Assembly: GCF_030506365.1 (NCBI RefSeq)
Contig: NZ_CP073092.1
Coordinates: 2,408,158 to 2,472,157, forward strand
Direction of reading: 5' to 3'
Origin: Corynebacterium tuberculostearicum
GTDB lineage: Bacteria; Actinomycetota; Actinomycetes; Mycobacteriales; Mycobacteriaceae
Length of the DNA stretch: 64,000 bases
Within the stretch, counting starts at the first letter, position 1. Every line of letters starts with the position of its first letter. Under the pieces are notes generated by a model. It was not told the origin of the DNA. It ran no database searches and was given only the letters and a program-made list of their open reading frames with translations. A program made the translations under genes and the position numbers. Positions 18,088 through 26,530 of this stretch are shown one piece after another.

Positions 18088-18822
18088 ATGAACCGACACA
18101 TAGTGCCCGCCCTCGCCCTCGCCGCCGCCTGCACCACCGTCGGCGCCTGCTCCACCAACCAGGACACCGGGGACAACCCCGCCACCGGGGTCTCTGCCTC
18201 CCCGACAGTCGACAAGGGCCCCGTCGATCCCCACACCACCGTCGTCGACGACACCGCCGCCCCGCAGGGCTACAGCATGGACAGCATCAACCAGATGATC
18301 CAGGACCAAGAAGCCGAAAACCCCGGCATCAACCAGGACATGGTCTCTATGGCCCAGGAAGTCACCGCCGACCCGGCCGAATGCGCCGCCTTAACCCCCA
18401 CCGGCGTGACCTACATCTCCAAAATCGTTCAGAACCCCGACGCTATCGCGGCCCGCGACTTCACCAACGAGTCCACTGACGCGACACTTAGCGTCGCCGT
18501 CTCATCCGACCCGCAGCTGTTGAACCACCCCCGTGACGTGTCGGTATGCGAGTCGATCACCAGGGCTCACGCCGGCGGATCCACGTCCTATACTGCGGCA
18601 CCCATGGAGCTGCGCGTCGACGGCGCCGACTCCGTCACCGCCGCCGAGGTAACCCTGACGCAGTCCTCCTCCCCCCTTTCCGGTGACAACGGCTCCGTCA
18701 GCCGCATCGCCTACGTCGAGATCGACGGGGCCACCTACACAGTCTCCGGCTCCCCCGAAGTCGCACCCGAAGAATTCACCCGCATGGTCCAGGCGCAGGC
18801 CGAGAAAATCCGCCAGCGATAA
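18088..18822 (+). CDS. secreted lipoprotein, function unknown
   Basis: A 244-residue protein with a lipoprotein signal: MNRHIVPALALAAACTTVGAC, where VGAC is the lipobox. A Thr/Pro/Asp-rich linker of ~45 residues follows. The mature domain has two cysteines, ADPAECAAL and DVSVCESI, probably disulfide-bonded, and ends in a basic helix. The layout resembles small mycobacterial and corynebacterial extracytoplasmic lipoproteins (DUF5642 or PknH-like sensor domains), but I cannot assign a family with confidence. The open frame upstream to 17803 is antisense to the DUF2262 gene; ATG 18088 is chosen because it opens the signal peptide. Confidence 0.75.
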   Translation: MNRHIVPALALAAACTTVGACSTNQDTGDNPATGVSASPTVDKGPVDPHTTVVDDTAAPQGYSMDSINQMIQDQEAENPGINQDMVSMAQEVTADPAECAALTPTGVTYISKIVQNPDAIAARDFTNESTDATLSVAVSSDPQLLNHPRDVSVCESITRAHAGGSTSYTAAPMELRVDGADSVTAAEVTLTQSSSPLSGDNGSVSRIAYVEIDGATYTVSGSPEVAPEEFTRMVQAQAEKIRQR

Positions 18823-18836
18823 CACACCGCGGGTCA

Positions 18837-18870
18837 TGCCCGCCCCGCTCCCAGACGCCGGTGGCGGGCA
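18837..18870 (+). terminator. weak hairpin after the lipoprotein gene
   Basis: TGCCCGCC (18837-18844) pairs with GGCGGGCA (18863-18870) across an 18-nt loop, 15 nt after the stop. There is no T-run, so it may only partly terminate. Confidence 0.35.
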
Positions 18871-19323
18871 GGAGACGTCGCCTACCGCCAAGCAAGGCTG
18901 ACAGGGTCCCACACCCCAGCCGCGGTGGCAGGATCCCCGCCCAGGATGGGGTCCAAAAGGAGACCGGCGATACGCAACGCCTCACCGACATCTCTCCGCC
19001 GCTTCCGCACCCTTCATGCCACAAGAAATACACTGTATGTTCTTTTGGGGCCATTCACGAAGATGCTGAAGCCTCAACAATGGGATTCATGTCCTACAGG
19101 GTGTAGCTTATATTTCCTTCCAGCCCTACAGGGCTAGATGTTCGGGAGCTACCTAACAAGGTTCAGATCCTTGCTCGCAATACGAGCGCAACGACCTTAG
19201 CCATATACCGCAGTACAAAGCGGGAAACTAGAACTTTCGCCAAAGTTGGGGCTTACCCTAAATGTTTTCCGTTAAAGCATGGTGTTGCCGCTTCGTTCGC
19301 TAACACCTAAGGATTACTTTTCT
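18871..19323. other. non-coding stretch
   Basis: No convincing gene is seen on either strand. A short inverted repeat AGCCCT-AC-AGGGCT lies near 19122-19135. The base composition drops from about 65% to nearer 50% G+C toward 19,300, which marks the passage into the accessory block. Confidence 0.5.
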
Positions 19324-19788
19324 CTAGGCAAGGAACGACGTTTCAAGAAAATCCTCGAGACTCCAATATTCAGGATCAAACCACGCAACGCCTTCGTCGA
19401 CTTCGAGTGCGACTAATTGGTCAGGCAGGAGGATGAGGAAATCACTTATCTCGGTGCGGATTCCTTGGCGTTGTAGCTCTTGTGCGACTCGTTCAGTGCT
19501 CTCTTGCGCGGTCTCGGCGGGGCGACGATTAAGGTCAACGCCATAGAAAGTATCCGTGATTGGCACCTCCATGTACTTCATTTCAACGGTGACGCACTTA
19601 CCGTCCTCCACACAGCACACAATCTTGCGGCCAGGATCACCAGGCTCGAGTGCTTCGATATCAACCCAGCCTTCAAACTGTTCCTCATACGTATCCGCAG
19701 CTAACTCCGAGTCATAGCATGCTTTAGTAGCCTGGTTCACCGTCATACCGGGCTTTACGGGCAAGGGGCAGGTACCTTCAATATTCAT
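19324..19788 (-). CDS. hypothetical protein, 154 residues
   Basis: I do not recognise this gene. It encodes an acidic soluble protein (MNIEGTCPLPVKPGMTVNQA at the start) with no membrane helix. A basic N-terminal third is followed by CCVEDGKCVTVEMKYMEVP and a C-terminal segment rich in Leu, Asp and Trp (FDPEYWSLEDFLETSFLA). The size and composition suggest an immunity- or antitoxin-like protein, but no partner toxin is adjacent. Codon use and lower G+C differ from the core genes to the left. The neighbours are a truncated gene and an IS3 element. Confidence 0.5.
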   Translation of the reverse strand: MNIEGTCPLPVKPGMTVNQATKACYDSELAADTYEEQFEGWVDIEALEPGDPGRKIVCCVEDGKCVTVEMKYMEVPITDTFYGVDLNRRPAETAQESTERVAQELQRQGIRTEISDFLILLPDQLVALEVDEGVAWFDPEYWSLEDFLETSFLA

Positions 19789-19889
19789 TTTCTCGATGCA
19801 CTTCCTTCTTCGTCGGTTGTTTAATACGTCAAGGCATTTGGTTAGGCTGTCGCGTAAGTCAGACTGCGCACTCGCGTGATTGATATTGG

Positions 19890-20183
19890 CTAGCTACCCC
19901 AGTAAATAGCTACAACTTTGCCGAATTCGTACGACAATGCGATTGTCCCTTTGTCGTGGGGAATGGTTATGCCGTCACGGTCGTGCTCAAATTCGATCCC
20001 CACATCTTTTAGGGCTTTTACAAACTTTCGGCTTGACAATGACAGTGGGATATCAAGGAAGCTATCTGACTCCCGCGCATCCAAGATCTCTATTGAGGTA
20101 ATCAATCCGGCAGTCTCGGAGCCTTTAATGGCGTAGTTTATTCCCCCAATTACACATTTCCCAATGGGGTTGACCGCAATTCG
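19890..20183 (-). pseudogene. 3' fragment of an unknown gene, cut by the IS3 insertion
   Basis: The frame ending at 19890 is open all the way to the IS boundary at 20183/20184 and beyond any good start codon, so this is a gene that has lost its 5' end. The remaining ~97 residues run from RIAVNPIGKCVIGGINYAIK through SIEILDARESDSFLDIPLSL to FGKVVAIYWGS. No family is recognised. A TTG at 20105 could give a 71-residue product, but no ribosome site supports it. The missing 5' part is not found on the far side of the element, so a deletion probably followed insertion. Confidence 0.55.
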
Positions 20184-20210
20184 TGGACACGTAGTGGGGC
20201 TACCTAGTGT

Positions 20211-21113
20211 TTAGGCAGCTATTTCTTTTCTACTGGTGGTTAGACCAATGTGGTTTTCGAAGTCGACGGGACTGACCATTCCTAGTGCAGAGTGCCGGCG
20301 CCGACGGTTGTAAACGACTTCCATCCAGTAGGCAACGGCCTTGCGCGCAGCATCGCGGGTAGGCCAACGCTTGCGGTCGTAGAACTCGGTTTTAAGCGTC
20401 GACCAGAACGACTCAGCCATCGCGTTATCAAAGCACGCACCAGTACGCCCCACAGACTGAGCAATGCCCAGGTTATGGCAGACTTCCCAGAGCTTCTCGC
20501 TGGTAAATTGCGTTCCGCGGTCAGCGTGGAACACCAGCCCATCAGGAACGTCACCGCGCAGTGTATATGCCATCCGCAGGGCCCGTTCGACCAGGCATGT
20601 ATCTTGAACGCTATCCATTGCCCATCCCAGCACCCTGCGGGAATGGCCGTCGCGGACCGCACACAAGTACAACTATCCCTCGCTGGTGCGTAGGTAGGTA
20701 ATATCCGACATCCACACTCGGTTGAGCTCACCAGTATCAAACATGCGCTTGACCAGGTCAGGAAGAGCTGACTTACGCTTGGATTGAATCGTTGTCACCG
20801 GGACAAAGGCACGCGGTGAAATCCCTTCAATGCCCATCATGCGCATCCGCTTAGCCACAGTCTTGCGATTCAGGGTGATCTGGTAGCGCTCGGTAAGTTC
20901 TGCGGTGATCCGGGGAGCACCATAAACCTCATCGGAGTCTTTCCAGATCTGATGAATCTTGCGGTCAACGTCATCGTAAAATGCAGCACGATCATTTTCG
21001 CCAGATAGTCGCTTCTGCTGCGTATCAGCCCATTTGTAGTATCCAGACCGAGACACTTTTAATAGCCGTGCCATGCGTTTGATGCTGTAGTTTGCCTTCT
21101 CCTGCTGCATCAA
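20211..21113 (-). pseudogene. IS3 transposase orfB with in-frame amber codon
   Basis: The integrase-like orfB runs from 21113 to 20211 in one frame but is split by TAG at 20673-20675. The peptide before the stop ends VWMSDITYLRTSEG and continues after it as LYLCAVRDGHSRRVLGWA, so a single TGG-to-TAG change is likely. The DDE residues are present: D in WMSDITYL, D in HADRGTQF, E in DNAMAESFWSTLKTEF. An HTH_21 region (YGAPRITAEL) lies in the first half. Without suppression no full transposase is made. Confidence 0.88.
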
Positions 21114-21427
21114 TTCGAACTCTTCTGCTCGCGTTGCTTCGCGGCGAAGAAGGCTGTCGCTTTTGACAAGAACTCATTATCCATCTTGGCTTCCGCCAAC
21201 TCACGGCGCAGACGAGCATTCTCAGCACGAAGATCAGCCTCACTCATCCCATCCGAGGCCCCTCGGCGTTCACGCTCGAGTTTGACCCACCGGCCTAAAA
21301 GCCCGGCGGAGACGCCAATCTCCTTAGCCACATGAGCGATCGGGCGCTCTGACTCGATTACCAAGTTCGCGGCTTCACGCCGGTACTCCGGCGTGTACTT
21401 CTTGCGCTGTTGACTCACAATGAACAT
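21110..21427 (-). CDS. IS3 transposase orfA
   Basis: A 105-residue helix-turn-helix protein (KKYTPEYRREAANLVIES, then ISVxAGLLGRWV-type recognition helix and a leucine-rich coiled coil ENARLRRELAEAKMDNEFL). It is the upstream frame of the element and normally directs -1 frameshifting into orfB; its stop overlaps the orfB start region. Because orfB is broken, this protein could at most act as a DNA-binding regulator. Confidence 0.88.
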   Translation of the reverse strand: MFIVSQQRKKYTPEYRREAANLVIESERPIAHVAKEIGVSAGLLGRWVKLERERRGASDGMSEADLRAENARLRRELAEAKMDNEFLSKATAFFAAKQREQKSSN

Positions 21428-21772
21428 CCTCTCCTACGGACACAGGATCCGTACAAATAGGGTGTCCACTAAACGAGGGTAACCTCACCAAGAACCTGAC
21501 TCGTAGTAGCCATCTTGAGAAATGAAATGTCTCGGCATCGGTAATCAGACAGAAGATTTTCGTAATATGAAACAGGTGCAGATAGCTGCAACGGTTCAGG
21601 TACCTCAAAATTGAACTTCATTTTCTACAACTCCTTGACGCAAGATGTTTATCTTCTGGACCCTGCCTTTTGGAAGAGCCAACTTAGACGAGGGCTCTAT
21701 TCTTTGCAGTCTAGACCACAAGCGTGGCGTAGCTATACGTTCGTTAAGGGAGAGGCTTATAAAGGAGTGCTT

Positions 21773-22105
21773 ATGTCCAAAAGTGTAGATGAATCTCAAA
21801 CCGCACAAGAAAACACCCCGCAGCAAGCCGGAGAAAAGAAAGTTAAGTCGAAGCAGCCTCATCAAGTAACGAACGATATTAAATGGGTGCCGTTTTTAAT
21901 CGGCTTTCACCTCGTTACACAAGCCCTCAATCGCTTATCTTTAAGACGTCCATCAGCCCCTAGGCGAGAAGAACGCGAAGATGAGAATAAAAGATGGCAT
22001 CGCATCCCTGATACAACCCTGCATGGACTAGGCAACGTGGGGATAATCCTTTATCAAGCACTTCTCTTCTTCGTTAATAATTTTTCGGTCGCTATCGCTA
22101 ACGAG
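21773..22105 (+). pseudogene. truncated membrane protein gene, 3' end lost at the IS6 element
   Basis: ATG 21773 follows a good ribosome site (AAAGGAG, 5-nt spacing) and opens MSKSVDESQTAQENTPQQ. A charged ~40-residue head precedes one helix (WVPFLIGFHLVTQAL), a basic loop (RRPSAPRREEREDENKRWHR) and a second helix (NVGIILYQALLFFVNNF). The frame then runs into the IS6 terminal repeat at 22106 and ends in element sequence. No continuation is visible beyond the element. The family is unknown; a small membrane protein of a toxin or conjugation locus is possible. Confidence 0.55.
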
Positions 22106-22948
22106 GGTGCTGTTGCAAAGTTGGGGCAGTAGAAAGACCGGCGTGAAATAATCAGAGCCATGGGCATCTTCTCCGGTCGGCATTTCCCCCGTGACATCAT
22201 CCTGTGGGCGGTGCGGTGGTACTGCCGCTACGGCGTGAGCTACCGCGACCTCGAAGAAATGATGACCGAGCGGGGTGCGCCAGTCGATCACACCACGATC
22301 TACCGCTGGGTGCAGAAATACGCCCCTGAGCTGGATAAGCACACTCGCTGGTACCGGCAGGTACCCGACTGGCAGGCCCAGTCCTGGCGGGTGGATGAGA
22401 CCTATATCCGGGTCGGCGGCACGTGGTGCTATCTCTACCGGGCTATTACCGCCGGTGGGCAGACCTTAGACTTCTACCTCTCACCAAAACGGAATGTGGC
22501 TGCGGCCAAGCGTTTCCTGGCCAAGACGCTGCGATCGAATACGACAGCCGGGTCCCCGCGGGTCATCAACACCGACAAGGCACCAGCTCTGGCCAAGGCA
22601 ATATCCGAGCTGAAGGCGGAGGGAATCTGCCCTCAGACGGTGGAGCACCGGCAGGTGAAATACCTGAACAACGTTCTCGAGGGAGATCATGGCCGACTTA
22701 AAAGAATCCTGGGACCGAAGGGGGCGTTCAAAAACCGAATTTCCGCCTACCGGACGTTGAAAGGGATGGAAGCGATGCATTCATTACGGAAAGGTCAGGG
22801 CACGATGTTTGCTTATGGGCACCCCAATCCGGACGCGGTGATCGTCAACCGGGTCTTCGAGACGGCCTGAGAACGCCGGCACGCAGCGGCCATCAGGAAA
22901 TGAGAAACTGGGTCGTCTCGGCTCTCCGCCCAACTTTGCAACAGCACC
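22106..22948 (+). mobile_element. IS6-family element, IS1628-like
   Basis: 843 bp bounded by perfect 20-bp inverted repeats: GGTGCTGTTGCAAAGTTGGG at 22106-22125 and its complement at 22929-22948. It carries one intact transposase. The flanking 8-mers (CTAACGAG left, ATGTGAAG right) do not match, so the copy no longer sits in its original target site; replicon fusion or IS6-mediated deletion would explain this. IS1628 is a known IS6 relative in corynebacteria; the name is by memory of the family. Confidence 0.9.
22160..22870 (+). CDS. IS6-family transposase
   Basis: A 236-residue DDE transposase with the compact IS6/IS26 layout. The HTH region is VRWYCRYGVSYRDLEEMM, followed by the catalytic D in WRVDETYIRVGG, the second D in VINTDKAPA and the E in LNNVLEGDHGRLKRI. 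All three catalytic residues are present and the frame is intact, so the element may be active. IS6 elements move by replicative or conservative cointegrate formation and are common carriers of accessory segments. Confidence 0.93.
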   Translation: MGIFSGRHFPRDIILWAVRWYCRYGVSYRDLEEMMTERGAPVDHTTIYRWVQKYAPELDKHTRWYRQVPDWQAQSWRVDETYIRVGGTWCYLYRAITAGGQTLDFYLSPKRNVAAAKRFLAKTLRSNTTAGSPRVINTDKAPALAKAISELKAEGICPQTVEHRQVKYLNNVLEGDHGRLKRILGPKGAFKNRISAYRTLKGMEAMHSLRKGQGTMFAYGHPNPDAVIVNRVFETA

Positions 22949-23398
22949 ATGTGAAGTGACCTGTTGCCTTTTTCGTTACGGTTCCCGTGCTCACCCTTGA
23001 TGAATCGCGTGTACCGCACGATCGCTGGCTACTCACGCTCCGCCTAACTCAGTAGTTAGGGGTGCTCGCTGCCTTTATCCGTGCGGCCGCTTCGGGCGAG
23101 GGGCCTGTAACAAAGTGGATGTACAGTTTTTCTCCCTTGTAGCGGGAGACTCTTTCCGCAGGTCATGTGGCATTCCCGGGATTTTGACGCGTTAGCGTCG
23201 AAAAAAAGAACATGGGGGTACCTACCTACGGCAAGACCTGACTAGCCTAGCAACCAGCTAAAACATGTCCAAATCCCTGCTCAGAAGCATAGAGCTGAGG
23301 TGTAGGGTCGGCGCCATTCAGGGCCGACCGACCTCACTAGCCGCACCTGCTGGCTCACACACTCACCTGCACAGCTCCACAATCCCTCCTTGTAGTAC
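22949..23398. other. non-coding stretch between IS6 and the siderophore locus
   Basis: No gene is apparent. CCTAACT-CAGT-AGTTAGG (23043-23060) forms a perfect small hairpin. GACGC-GTTA-GCGTC near 23188-23201, flanked by TTTT and GAAAAAAA, is a possible terminator in either direction. The stretch may be the remains of the sequence that lay beside the siderophore locus before IS insertion. Confidence 0.45.
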
Positions 23399-23427
23399 TT
23401 TGATTAGGCTTACCTTGTTCATATAAG
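23399..23427 (+). promoter_or_regulatory. DtxR-type iron box over a promoter (uptake operon)
   Basis: TTTGATTAGGCTTACCTTG (23399-23417) matches 15 of 19 positions of the DtxR consensus TWAGGTTAGSCTAACCTWA. It overlaps a candidate -35 (TTTGAT, 23399-23404), and a -10 TATAAG (23422-23427) follows at 17-bp spacing. Iron-loaded DtxR would block this promoter. Confidence 0.65.
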
Positions 23428-23474
23428 CTTGCTCCCGTTAAGATCATGGACTTTCACGCGTCAAGGAGGGATGC

Positions 23475-24593
23475 ATGGCTATCTCTACCCCGCATGCGCA
23501 ATCCCCTTCTCAATCACACCTGGGGTCTCGCGCGGACGCTACTGCGGACGCTTCTGCCAGCGCTCCATCAGGTAAAATCCCGCGTCGCCTCGTCGGCCTC
23601 GGCGTCCTTTTCCTCCTATTGCTCGCCAGCATCGTTGCCAGCATCGTGTTTGGATCACGGCAGATCCCTTTTGGAGAAGTGTCCGCCGTGTTCCGCGATC
23701 TCGGCACGGCGTTCGGCCACGCGGAGGGGCTGAATGTGGATCAGCGCGTGATCGTCGAGCTCCGCATTCCCCGCACCCTGTTGGGCCTAGTCGCCGGTGC
23801 TGCCCTTGGCGCCTCCGGTGCATTGATCCAAGGGCACACGCGCAACCCTCTCGCGGACACGGGCATTCTCGGCATCAACTACGGTGCGTCCCTGGCCGTG
23901 GTTGCCAGCTTCTCCTTGCTGGGTGTGACGTCCGTGTGGGCTACCAGCATGTGGGCGTTCGGTGGGGCCATCGCTGCTACTGCGTTGGTGTTTAGTTTGG
24001 CGTCCATAGGAGGAGGACAGGCCAATCCAATGACGCTGGTCCTCGGCGGCGCGGCTTTGTCCGCGGTCCTCAGCGCCATCATCAGCGGTTTTATCCTCAC
24101 TGACGATGCCAATCTGGATCGCATGCGCTTCTGGACCGTCGGCTCCATCGCGGGCCGGGATCTCACCGTGTTCTACGGCGTGCTGCCGTTTATCCTGGTG
24201 GGCCTCCTGCTGGCGTTCATCACGGCACCGCAGCTAAACCTCCTGAATCTGGGCGATGACATCGCCTCCGGACTGGGCATCAACACCCAGCGCGCCCGCC
24301 TGATTGGCATGGCTCTGATCGCACTGCTGGCCGGTGCCGCGACAGCTGCCGCCGGCCCCATCACCTTCATCGGCCTGGTGGTCCCGCACCTCGTGCGCGC
24401 CATCACGGGCCCTGATTACCGCTGGATCCTCCCTTACTCTGCCCTGACGGGTGCGGTGATGATGCTGTTCGCAGACGTGGTGGGCCGTCTGATCGCTCGT
24501 CCGGGCGAGTTGCAAGTAGGCATCATCCTCGCGTTCGTGGGCGCGCCGTTCTTCATCGCCCTTATTTATCGACGCCGGGTGGTGGCCATTTAA
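23475..24593 (+). CDS. FecCD-family siderophore ABC permease 1
   Basis: A 372-residue inner-membrane permease with about nine or ten helices. FecCD hallmarks are RIPRTLLGLVAGAALGASGA near residue 96 and the cytoplasmic coupling loop GLVVPHLVRAITGPDYRWIL near 297. The ATG follows AAGGAGG and a DtxR-boxed promoter. The first ~45 residues are a hydrophilic extension rich in Ala and Ser. It overlaps the second permease gene by one base, and together they would form the channel for a ferric hydroxamate. It corresponds to CchC or CchD in the coelichelin locus. Confidence 0.93.
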   Translation: MAISTPHAQSPSQSHLGSRADATADASASAPSGKIPRRLVGLGVLFLLLLASIVASIVFGSRQIPFGEVSAVFRDLGTAFGHAEGLNVDQRVIVELRIPRTLLGLVAGAALGASGALIQGHTRNPLADTGILGINYGASLAVVASFSLLGVTSVWATSMWAFGGAIAATALVFSLASIGGGQANPMTLVLGGAALSAVLSAIISGFILTDDANLDRMRFWTVGSIAGRDLTVFYGVLPFILVGLLLAFITAPQLNLLNLGDDIASGLGINTQRARLIGMALIALLAGAATAAAGPITFIGLVVPHLVRAITGPDYRWILPYSALTGAVMMLFADVVGRLIARPGELQVGIILAFVGAPFFIALIYRRRVVAI

Positions 24594-25687
24594 TGAGTTC
24601 CCTCCTTGCCCGCCCTACCTCTTCCACTATCCCTGGGCGCCCGCCATTCCGCGTGGGCTCATTTTCTGTGGTCTGGCGCCCTCGCGCGTTGACGGTGTCT
24701 CTATTGCTGCTCGTGGCGATCGTCTTGCTAGCGGCGGTCTCCATCGGCCTGGGTGACTATCCTGTGTCCCCGGCTCGTGTGCTGGAGGTGCTGTTCACCG
24801 GCCAGGGCACCCGCATTGAGCGTCTGGTGGTTTTGGATTGGCGCATGCCTCGTGCGCTGACGGCCATTCTGGTGGGCTGTGCGCTGGGATTATCCGGAGC
24901 CCTCACTCAGTCCGTGACTCGCAATGCGCTGGCCAGCCCGGATATCTTGGGCTTCACTACGGGCGCGTCCGCGGCCGCGGTCACCGTCATCACTCTGGGT
25001 GGTGGCGCTGGTGGTTTCCTCGGCTGGCTCAGCAGCATCGGCATTCCCTTGGCCGCGGTGCTTGGTGCGGCTGTCACCGCAACGGTGATGTGGGCTCTGG
25101 CGTGGAGGAGATCGACTGATTCCTTCCGGCTAGTGCTGTTCGGCATCATCATCTCTGCTCTGTTGACCTCGTATATCAACTTCCTGATGATCCGCACGGA
25201 GTTGCGCGATGCCGCGGCCGCGCAGTTCTGGCTTACTGGCTCCCTGAGCACTGCGGACTGGTCCAAGATGTGGCCCATCGCCATTGTTGTGTTGGTGTTT
25301 ACACCGCTGCTGGCCTGGATTGGTCACCAACTTTTAGCCACCTTGCTGGGCTCGGATACTGCACGGGCTTTGGGACAAAACGTCCAGGGTGTGCAGGTGC
25401 TTCTGCTCGCCGCTGCCGTGGCTTTGGCAGCAGTGGCGGTCTCGGCCGCTGGCCCCATCGGGTTCGTCGCCTTCGTGGCCCCACAGGTGGCGCTGCGCTT
25501 GTGCAACTGCTCTGCACCACCGCTTCTGGCCTCTGCGCTGACCGGCGCTGCGCTACTCCTGCTGGCAGATATCAGCACCCAAACTCTTCTGCCCGTAGAG
25601 CTGCCGGTGGGCATTCTCACCTCGGCAATCGGCGGTGCGTTCCTTATTTATTTGCTGGTCCAACGGAATAGGTCAACCACGGCATGA
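24593..25687 (+). CDS. FecCD-family siderophore ABC permease 2
   Basis: A 364-residue permease, partner of the preceding gene. It shows DWRMPRALTAILVGCALGLS near residue 82, TQSVTRNALASPDILGFTTG near 103 and the coupling loop GFVAFVAPQVALRLCN near 291. The TAATG overlap with the first permease and the ATGA junction with the ATPase region indicate one coupled operon. Two different FecCD subunits are typical for hydroxamate importers. Confidence 0.93.
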   Translation: MSSLLARPTSSTIPGRPPFRVGSFSVVWRPRALTVSLLLLVAIVLLAAVSIGLGDYPVSPARVLEVLFTGQGTRIERLVVLDWRMPRALTAILVGCALGLSGALTQSVTRNALASPDILGFTTGASAAAVTVITLGGGAGGFLGWLSSIGIPLAAVLGAAVTATVMWALAWRRSTDSFRLVLFGIIISALLTSYINFLMIRTELRDAAAAQFWLTGSLSTADWSKMWPIAIVVLVFTPLLAWIGHQLLATLLGSDTARALGQNVQGVQVLLLAAAVALAAVAVSAAGPIGFVAFVAPQVALRLCNCSAPPLLASALTGAALLLLADISTQTLLPVELPVGILTSAIGGAFLIYLLVQRNRSTTA

Positions 25688-25737
25688 GAAAAGATCCCAC
25701 CCTGGAAGTTAGCAGTGCCGCGAACAAAGAAGGACAC

Positions 25738-26520
25738 ATGACTCAGAAGCACAGCATGAGCGCACGCGGCCTCGCCGTGGGCTACGGCGACCGGACGGTC
25801 ATCGAAGGCTTGGACGTGGACTTTCCTCGCGGGCAGATCACCACAATCATCGGCCCCAATGGCTGCGGCAAATCCACGTTGTTGCGAGCCATGTCTCGTC
25901 TCCTTCCGGCGAATGAGGGCGAAGTGCTGTTAGACGGCGCCGATATCTCATCCATCAGGCGCAAGGACCTCGCACGGACCATCAGCGTGCTGCCACAAAC
26001 CCCTACCGCCCCGGAGGGACTCAACGTGGCTGATCTCGTCTCGCGCGGTCGGCACCCACACCAATCGTGGATCCGTCAGTGGTCGTCCACGGACGAAGCC
26101 GAGGTGCACAAGGCGCTGGAAATGACTGGCTCGATGGGGCTGGCGGAGCGCACCCTGGATTCTCTGTCCGGAGGGCAGCGGCAGCGTGTGTGGATCTCCA
26201 TGGTTCTTGCGCAGAACACGGACATCCTGTTCCTGGACGAGCCCACCACCTACCTGGATCTGGCCACGTCGGTAGAGATTTTGGAGCTGGTGCAGCGTCT
26301 ACGCCGAGAGCTGGATCGGACTGTGGTGATGGTGCTGCACGATCTCAACTTGGCTGTACGCTACAGCGATAATCTCGTGGTGATGAAGGATGGACAGGTC
26401 CTCGCCACCGGGCGTCCCAGCGAGGTCATTACCCCAGAGCTACTGCTCGAGGCGTTTGCCCTCAACGCGCTAGTCATCGAGGATCCTGTCACCGGCGGTC
26501 CGCTGATCGTCCCCAAGTGA
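25738..26520 (+). CDS. siderophore ABC transporter ATPase
   Basis: A 260-residue FepC-type ATPase. Walker A is GPNGCGKST, the signature is LSGGQRQRVWIS, Walker B is ILFLDEPTTYLDLA and the switch histidine is in VMVLHDLNLA. It powers the two FecCD permeases. I prefer ATG 25738 because GAAGGA lies 4-5 nt upstream; an earlier ATG at 25684 overlaps the permease stop by 4 nt and would add 18 residues, so either start is possible. The gene is convergent with the dedA-like gene only 10 bp away. Confidence 0.93.
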   Translation: MTQKHSMSARGLAVGYGDRTVIEGLDVDFPRGQITTIIGPNGCGKSTLLRAMSRLLPANEGEVLLDGADISSIRRKDLARTISVLPQTPTAPEGLNVADLVSRGRHPHQSWIRQWSSTDEAEVHKALEMTGSMGLAERTLDSLSGGQRQRVWISMVLAQNTDILFLDEPTTYLDLATSVEILELVQRLRRELDRTVVMVLHDLNLAVRYSDNLVVMKDGQVLATGRPSEVITPELLLEAFALNALVIEDPVTGGPLIVPK

Positions 26521-26530
26521 CGATCAGGGC

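Larger units (their letters stand above)
20184..21468 (-). mobile_element. IS3-family insertion sequence
   Basis: About 1285 bp. The left end starts TGGACACGTAGTGG and the right end, read inward, starts TGGACACCCTATTTGTACGG, so the terminal repeats share TGGACAC. It carries orfA and orfB in overlapping frames as in IS3 elements. No matching 3-4 bp target duplication is seen (TCG on the left, CTA on the right), which suggests rearrangement after insertion. The transposase is broken by a stop codon, so the element is probably inactive. Confidence 0.8.

Noticed and set aside
17953..18309. N-terminal extension of the DUF2262 protein
   Set aside because: This part is Gly/Val-rich antisense of the lipoprotein signal and linker and is not protein-like.
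18871..19323. tRNA or riboswitch in the non-coding gap
   Set aside because: No cloverleaf with a T-loop (GTTCRANNC) or known riboswitch core could be found by eye.
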